Below are positions 56,459-64,000 of a stretch of 64,000 nucleotides of DNA, piece after piece. The notes beneath the pieces were generated by a model. It worked only from the letters and a program-made list of their open reading frames with translations. It did no database searches and had not been told where the DNA came from. Positions within the stretch are counted from its first letter, which is position 1. The number at the start of each line of letters is the position of its first letter. Made by a program: the position numbers and the translations under genes. Source of the DNA: Camellia lanceoleosa (Eukaryota > Streptophyta > Magnoliopsida > Ericales > Theaceae); assembly GCA_025200525.1 (NCBI GenBank), contig CM045763.1, forward strand, positions 93,229,044 to 93,293,043, read 5' to 3'.

Positions 56459-58156
56459 ATATAATTTTCCCTTTGTATTTTCCCCAAATATTTACAGGCA
56501 ATTATGTGTTAGTGGTATTTGGAAAAATTAATTACAATTTAGTGGAAGATTTTTTTAAATTACAATAAAAGTTATAATTTTAAAAATAATTACTCGTCAA
56601 TGTAATTTAGAAATTAATTAACAATTTTACCCTTTAATTCTCTCTTCTTTTTTTTTTTCTTCTTCCCTCTTTTCTCTTAACTAGTTGGACCCCCATACGC
56701 TACGAGTGTAGAGGTCACGCAACAGTTGCCATATGTTTTTTTTAATATAAAATTTATGTCATTGTTGTTCTAAGATGCATGGAAAAATATTGAAGTTGAA
56801 ATATACATATGCAAATAACCAAGTATGGCCAAAAAAGAGGAAAAAAATTTAAATAAGAAATGAAACCAATTTGAGAGAAATATAGAAACGAAAAATAAAA
56901 AATTAGAATTAAGAATTAGAAACCTTTAGATTTTTGATTTTGTCATATAAAGTGTCTCTCGTACACTTAGGAGGAGATAAATATACATGAGAAAAAAATC
57001 TAATCGATTCCAAAACAAAGCAAGAGAGGTTGATATTTGACCTAATATAAAAGCTATCCCACCCCTTTTATCCACAATGGATGCAATCCAGATAAAAGCA
57101 TAGTTTCAATTTGTAGAAGTCAATCAAAGCGGCTCATTGTGGAATACAAAATGTTTGCATACGGTCAATCAAAGCGACTCATTGTGGAATACAAAATGTT
57201 TGCATACGGAATTTAGATATCCGTTGAATTTTTCAAATATCTTATCAACTTTATATGTGATCTCTCCTCTTTACTAAATTTTGGAACCATAGGAAAGTTT
57301 CGCCAATATAAATTAGAACAATGTTAAACTAATTTTTGATTGTGGCAATGAGGTGAAAATAGTTTAGCATCAAGAGTATGTTGATTGAAGAACAAGCTTG
57401 ACATTGTATTCACCTGATAAAAGGATGCAATGATTGTAGACAAAACTAATGAACATAACAGAAAACCATATCAACCAACAACAAAACAATTATTAAAAAA
57501 GAAAGCACCAAAAAAAAAAAAAAAAAAGAGAAAAAAAGAAAGACTATCAACTTGATAAATGCCCCTCATTTTCCTTTTTTCTTTTCCCCCTTATATTTAC
57601 TGCCTTCTTTCCTTTTTTTCTTTCTTGTACAAAAATGAACAACTTGTCCCTCCTTTTCATTTTACCTTCCCATTTTTTAATAACAAACTAAAATTTTGTT
57701 AATTTCAGTGGTGTTGTTGAAATTGAAATCAATGAGTTATCCATGCAGTAATTAAGTGCGACCTACACACCCTCAAATGAGAAGCTTCAAGTTAAAACCG
57801 CAACACTCTAATTGTTTAATTAAATATTATATGCAATTACAATAAAATAAAATAGCGAATGTTATGAGATAATGTGAAATTTAATTAGAATTATATATTA
57901 TCAAAAAAAAAAAAAGAAAAAAGAAAAAAGAAGCAGGCATAGCTTTGGTGAATCACCAACTTAGGCCTCATAACTTTGATCAATCACCAATTAGAGGGGA
58001 CACGTGGGGAAAGGGCAAAATGGTGCCTGTTAAGACATGTGGCCGAGGGTAGATGCACACTTACTACCTATAAATAGGTAGTGATTGACTGAGCTTCAAC
58101 AAAACAAAAAGAAATGTACATAAATCAATAAGTAAGAGGCAACATACAAGTAGCAG
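56459..58156. other. AT-rich interval without a gene
   Basis: Contains A/T runs and a 45-bp perfect-type tandem duplication at 57119-57163 / 57164-57208 (GTCAATCAAAGCGGCTCATT and GGAATACAAAATGTTTGCAT). No coding evidence. Confidence 0.6.
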
Positions 58157-58198
58157 GGAGTTAGTAATAGGAAATTAAAAGCTAAGGGTCAATCCTAA

Positions 58199-58595
58199 GG
58201 CCCCGTTTGTTTTCAAAGGTAGAATGGAGGGGATTGATAATGAGGGGATTGATAGTGAGGGAATTAAGTAAAATTGTGTTTGTTTGATGATAATTGTTAG
58301 TATAGGAATTGTTAAATTATTTTTATATAAAATAATAAAACAAATTAAAAAATAAAAAAAATTAAACATTAATGTTCAAAAAAAATTCCCAATATGTAAA
58401 AAATAAAAAAATTTCTAATCCCCTTACTATTTTTCTAATACCACCTTCACCTCCTCCATCCCAGTCCCTCCTCTAACCTCCATCTTAATCCCTCTTCTAT
58501 CTTAATCTCTTCCTCCAACTCTACAAACAAACATAAATAGCCCCACCTCCATCTTAATCCCATTCCATTCATTACACCCCAAAGCAAACGGGGTC
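58199..58595. mobile_element. Tourist-like MITE
   Basis: 397 bp, termini GGCCCCGTTTGTTTTC and GCAAACGGGGTC inverted, target duplication TAA at 58196-58198 and 58596-58598. It sits between two 43-bp direct repeats (58157-58198 and 58599-58640; GGGAGTTAGTAATAGGAAAT / GGGAGTTTGTAGTAGGAAAC). Confidence 0.85.
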
Positions 58596-58649
58596 TAAGG
58601 GAGTTTGTAGTAGGAAACTAAAAGCTAAGGGTCAGTCCTAAGGTGAGTT

Positions 58650-59903
58650 CTATTATACCTTGAGTTATTATAATGTATTTTCTATATGTCTTGAGTCACC
58701 ATAATATATTTTATGAATGTTTTGAGTTACCACAATTTATTTTATATAATTTATGTTTTGTAGTTATATTAATGTTTCAATTATGTGAATTATTTTCTGA
58801 CCTCTATTTGCTTAAATGGAAACCCATGGATATGTTTGTTTAAATTTTAGAAAGTATTTGACAAAGATCTTGTAAATAATTATTTTCTGTAAGTATCACC
58901 ATGGGAGTCCCATGCCTTGGGGGACTCAAGGCCTCTGCTTGGTCACTTTGTGGTCCTCTGCTTGTCATGGATCCATTGACCCCTATTTTGATTGTCACCC
59001 AAAGGACTCTGCTCTGCTCTGCCATGTGTCGGGTTATAGTTATTTATGCACTTTATTTCGCCACATGACCCAACCCTAGGCTTAGGGTCGAATTGCAACT
59101 TACTACATAATTCTAATCGTAGCAAGTTAAATGGCGCAGTAAAGGCAAATAAAAATAATTAAACAGAAAATTTACTTCATTCTACTATTTTAATAAGAGA
59201 AAATACATCTATAGGGATTTTATTTATTTATGTTTTTATTATGGAATGACAGGTCCTCAGAAAAAAAATAATAATAAAAGAAAGAGAAGGAAAAAAATAA
59301 TAATAATGGATTAGTATCAATTCTTGTTTAGGTTCCACTACATGAGGTTACGGGTCTTCCTTACATCTCGTCACCTGAAAGGATAACAGCTATAAGCACA
59401 CACCAAAGTGAGAAATATTATGCCAATAGTATAGGGAACACAAAATAACCATGGACAATTAGTTAAGCTAAAAAATTTACATAACTCAATTTGAATAAAC
59501 AAATTATTCAAAGTGGCAGAAACTGAAATACGAAAATTATGTAAATAAATAACCATAACCACTGTAATGTAATGTATTAGATGTCATAGAAGTGACAATG
59601 TAACAGAGGTCAATGGATCCATAACAAATGTAGACCACAAAGTGGCTAAACAGAGGCCAATGGTTATTTAAGTTCCCCAAGGCATGAGACTCTTGTGGTG
59701 GTAAACATATTCGCTTATAAAACCATTGCCAAATAATTTCTAAAAGTTAAACAAACATATCCATGGGTTTCAATTTACAAATAGAGTTCAAAAAATAATT
59801 AACGAATCAAAATATTAATATAATTTATAAACCATAGATTACGTGAAATAATTTATGGTAACCCAAAACACACGTAAAATATATTATAGTAACTCAAGGT
59901 ATA
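58650..59903. mobile_element. inverted-repeat element truncated by the gap
   Basis: Left arm 58650-59010 and right arm 59590-59903 are imperfect reverse complements (TATACCTTGAGTTATTATAA, GGAAACCCATGGATATGTTT, CATGCCTTGGGGGACTCAAG, ATGGATCCATTGACC against their complements). The right end runs into the N gap. No protein. Non-autonomous MULE/foldback type is likely. Confidence 0.65.
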
Positions 59904-60003
59904 NNNNNNNNNNNNNNNNNNNNNNNNNNNNNNNNNNNNNNNNNNNNNNNNNNNNNNNNNNNNNNNNNNNNNNNNNNNNNNNNNNNNNNNNNNNNNNNNN
60001 NNN
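59904..60003. other. assembly gap (100 N)
   Basis: Exactly 100 unknown bases, the usual placeholder for a scaffold gap of unknown size. It starts where an inverted repeat would be expected to end. Confidence 1.
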
Positions 60004-63000
60004 TTATGTAAAAATTAAAATAATTTGATATCTTTAAAAAAAATAAAGAAAATGGCAATTTTAAGAATAATTAATTTTTTGCTAATACAAAATGATTTAA
60101 AACATATATAGTTACTAATGTCCAATCATCTTAATTCTTAAGAGTATAAATATTTTATTTAATGAGTCTTAAAAACAAACTGGTTTAAATCAATCGAGAC
60201 AACCTCGTAATAGGTCCACCAACCAAACACTATTTGAATTTCTTTTTTTTTGATTTGCATAAAAAGTTTTATATAATGCTTTGTATATGATTAACAGATT
60301 CCAGAAACTAGGCCTAACTTCCAATCAAACTTAGTATTTTTGGTCTTGTTTATTGATATTTTATAAAGTCGTTCAATAAAATTCTAATCTAACCCGAGTT
60401 TCTAGGCTCAATGATTTAGACTTGACCAAACCGAGTTCTGCTCAATAAGCCTTTAACAAACTAAAAATTATAAAATTCATACTACAAGAGGAGATTACAT
60501 ATATAATTAAAATTTTATATATTAATTATATATAATATATATAAACATTCTATAAAAAAAAGAAGAAGTCATTATGTCATCAAAATAATAATATTCCCTA
60601 CTACCAATTATTTACATATATATTTTTTATACATATATTTTTTACATTAATTCTAATATATAAATAATAAATATTAAAATCTTGTTTAATCCTTTACAAG
60701 TAGAGTTTAGTAATATTTGGACTTGTTTAATAAAAATTTAATGTCGGAGCTCGAACGTTAAAAAGTTTTTTTAATCTAATTGAGTCTTCAAAACGGTAGC
60801 CTACTAAAGTCGGAAGTTCGAGTCTATTGACAAACGGTGCCTGCTCATTTGAAGTCCTAATGATCACAGCTAATATTATATGGTATTTTGATAATTTCAT
60901 TCAAGATTTAAAAAATTGAATACAATAAGTAATAATCAATTGTCGCTTTTGATAACTATTGATAGGAAATGTCAGGCATTCTTTTTTTAAAAACTATGTA
61001 TACTATGTTGAAGCACTTTTATCACAAAATGTTGTAATTTTTATCATAAAATTCTTATAACATTAATCACAAAATACGTAATATCATCACAAATTGACTA
61101 AACAAAAAATATTGTAATTAAGTGACAAACTTTTTGTAACATCAATTTCAAAATTTTTAAATATTTCGTTATTCTTATTTATTATAAAATTATATATTTT
61201 ATGTATTAATATTACAAAATTTTATAATAAAATTTTTATATTTTTATATTTTATGGTAAGATGCATGTGGTGAAGAGTCCAAAAGGTACATTGTGAATGG
61301 TAAGAGATATAACTTGTAATTTCTTTTATGAAACTTAATTGCAGTTTCCTAAAGCCCCTTGTAGTAGCCTAAAGTGTGCATAGATACAGAAAAAGTGCAA
61401 TGAAGCTAAGAAGGGGACCACCATTGTGTGTGGTCCATGGACTAGCAATTTAGGTGCTATATATATATATTTGATCTTCATCTTTGCTATGATATCTAGT
61501 AGTTATTACTATATGATTAACATCATTTATGTCCCCACACCCCAAAAAATATAAAATAAAAATAAACTTTAAATATGTTCAATGGTAATGCCAACTTGTT
61601 GGCTCTTGTTTGATTTGCTTTTGACAAATTTTATTTTGATTTAGTGATTTTAGAAAAAATTCTAAAAAATCTCAGCTTCTATCTCCTACATATTAATCAA
61701 TTATTTTTTCTCTCATCTCCTTCTTAATTACTTTTTCTTTCACATACATTTACCGAATTACAACAAAATATCAAAATAATCTCAAACTCTCATACTTCAA
61801 AACTATTTTTCAAAATATACAACCAAACAAATCAACAAAAATATATAAACTTTTCTCCTTAAAATCTTTTTTGAAAAATTTATCTTTCAAAACCAAACCA
61901 AACACACCTCGTTATCTTTTTTTTGTTTTTGTTTTTTTTTTTGAAAATTACTAATAGTGGAGATCGTAAAAAGTACTACAAATGAATGATAAACATTATA
62001 AATATTAGCAAATTAAAATTATAAGTTTTATCATATATTTGTAATAACCCCAAGTTGTTTGTTAGAAACTAATTTTTCGGCTGAATTTGGCAATTTAGAG
62101 TATTTTAGCACAATCAACTTTATTTCATTTCAATTCCTTGGGGACATATTAGATAAATAAAAATGGGAATTAATATCAAAATCAATAAATAAATAAATAA
62201 AATGTGTCCAATACAAACTAATTGATTTTGCTAATTTGTTATTAATTTCTATTTCTCATTTGGTGGGCATTGATTTTTTTTTTTTTTTTACAATTTTTTC
62301 TATCAAGCATTTGGCAAAATTAAAAACAAGTGCAGTAGTTGTCTAGGCATTGTAGTTGGGGATGGTAAACGAGCTAAATAATTAATTGTTCGCTTGATTT
62401 GAAAATTTTAACGAATTTTAAAATTTATTCAACTTCGTCATAAACTTTTTGACCCAATCACAAATAGATTTTTTGTCAAGTCGAGTCGAGTAATTTGATA
62501 TTTTTATATAGTTTTAAGCTTATTGAACTGTCGAACAAATTATTCAAGTTTGGTTTAAAACTTTAACTAGGTGCAACTCGAGCATGTTCCGTTGTTGAGA
62601 TTATCTGCCCAATCTAAATTGTGCCGAGATTCACTTATGCCCTACCAAGTCTTAATTGTAACCCAAGATTGCATGTCTAAGCCCGACCCGAGTTAAAACC
62701 CGATTTGTCCGAAGTTGTCTCAATTGTATTTTTTTTTGTAGCTACATTATTAAATTATTAAATTTGACTCTATTTACATTTTTTTTATATATAGAAAATC
62801 ATTAATACTATCAAAACAAATAATTTATATAATGTAAGAGATATGACTAACTATAGTAGTCTTTACAATTTATGAGTGAAAAAAAAAGAAGTAAGATTTT
62901 ATGTTATTTGTATATATAATACATATTCAATATGATTTAATAATATAAATTACTTTTAATATCATGTAATGACTAATAATTTATATATATATATATATAA

Positions 63001-64000
63001 TATTTTTATATATCTATATATGTATAATCTCGGCTCGTTACTCGATTGTTTGATATTTTTGCCTGGGCCCGTACCTCAAATTTGAAAATATTTTTTCAAC
63101 CTTTAAAAATTCGCCGAAGTTCGTTGCTCAAGTTGAGCCCGTCAAGTTGAATCCCAAATTTTAACAGTTTTAAAATGGGTTTAAGTTTGAGATCGAAGAG
63201 CTTTTAATCTAGTCAAACATAAGTTAAACTTAAACTGCTTGATTCATTTATCACCCTACTTATAATAAAGTTAGGTAGGACTTATATGAAATAAATAGCT
63301 TATCATTTAAATCTCATCAGTATTATTTTTTTTTAAATAAATTATTTACAATAAGTAGAAAGCAAATAAGAGTAAGAAAAATCTGGTAAAATAGTGCCTC
63401 ATCCTCGTCGATTAGACCAATTGGTCACAAACAAATTTTTCACTTCTTGATTTAGTTGTGTACTATCCCTATTCAAAATATTAAACAAATTTTCATTTCT
63501 TAATTTAGTTATTCACTATAACCTATACTCGTGGGGTGGTTTGGAATGATCAAAATAAGCACATTTTTTTATTTTAGAAATATGGGTTGAGTTTAAGATG
63601 TGATAAAAAACATATGATTTAAATAAGATGATGTGATTTAAATAAGATAATAATTTTTAATTTTTAACATTTTTAAATTATGACAAACAAGACCTTAATA
63701 TATATAAAAACAAGAGCATGTTATGTTTGGGACACAAAGGAATACAATTTGTTGAAAGGACCACTTATCTTTGTACCTAAATGGACCACCTCAGCTTAAC
63801 ATTTTCATCTCAACTCCCATAGTTCATCCATTTAACACAACCAACGACAAGCTTCCATCACACTTACTTTTCAAAAATTATTCAGAAGTTCAATATGATA
63901 AGATTGTAGTACTCTCAATTAATGAGTCGACGTGAAAAGATATCAATGAGGCAGACTTTGTCTTTACCTAATCAATCAAAATAAGTCAAGTCAACTCTAT
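60004..64000. other. AT-rich interval without a gene
   Basis: Long A/T tracts, (AT)n at about 62980-63000, and no ORF, exon or TIR pair that I can support. A slightly GC-richer, Tyr/Glu-poor stretch at 62560-62720 and 63030-63200 resembles eroded dispersed repeat sequence. Confidence 0.6.

Noticed and set aside
56030..56464. 144-codon ORF with repeated SQKVTFF-type peptide
   Set aside because: Translation of the CACTA subterminal repeats.
1..64000. tRNA, rRNA or snoRNA genes
   Set aside because: I looked for A/B-box-like and rRNA-like blocks and saw none I could support; a covariance-model scan would be needed to exclude them.

Overview
This window is nuclear DNA of a flowering plant, almost certainly a eudicot: AT-rich, gene-poor, intron-containing genes, plant-specific families (BAG6, carboxylesterase, PPR, NAC, FAR1) and nested plant transposons (Copia, CACTA, Mutator-like, Tourist-type MITEs). 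The species cannot be named from the sequence. A 100-N scaffold gap lies at 59904-60003.

Only two host genes are convincing. The left edge (3-295, + strand) holds the 3' end of a carboxylesterase (CXE) gene with one frameshift. On the minus strand, 27084-22978 is a BAG6-type co-chaperone gene with an IQ motif and a BAG domain split by an intron. It has one frameshift in a G run and a plausible heat-shock-type promoter with a 5'UTR exon near 31.6-31.9 kb. Small host-gene scraps also occur: a NAC start (about 3.0 kb), a PPR piece (21.4 kb), and NFD4-like and PRMT7-like exons carried inside transposons.

Layout: 1.25-3.5 kb CACTA left end and debris. 3.9-5.2 kb long inverted repeat. 5.3-16.2 kb two inverted LTR-like arms, with a solo Copia LTR (6.4-7.5 kb), a MITE (8.4 kb) and a complete Copia element (10105-15188, minus strand, 196-bp LTRs, TSD ACTAA). 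17.7-19.6 kb tandem repeats and a solo LTR-like block. 23-31.8 kb BAG6 and its leader. 32472-41665 a complete Mutator-like element (MULE). 42430-56455 a CACTA element (TSD AAG) with a second Copia nested in it (44183-51579). 58.2-59.9 kb a Tourist MITE and an inverted-repeat element cut by the gap. The last 4 kb is AT-rich with no recognisable gene.

The most interesting object is the MULE. Between its TIRs and a near-perfect 10-bp target duplication it carries (i) a decayed FAR1/FHY3-type transposase on the + strand whose 3' part is an array of near-identical phase-0 mini-exons repeating every 158 bp, (ii) an intact convergent ORF for a small GRF-zinc-finger/membrane-anchor protein, recalling the mudrA/mudrB layout of MuDR, and (iii) three tandem copies of the first exon of an NFD4/nodulin-like MFS transporter gene. 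The CACTA element likewise carries PRMT7-like exons, and a 35-bp piece of its cargo reappears in inverted orientation inside the 3' LTR of the nested Copia. Several genes share one-base frameshifts; some may be assembly errors.
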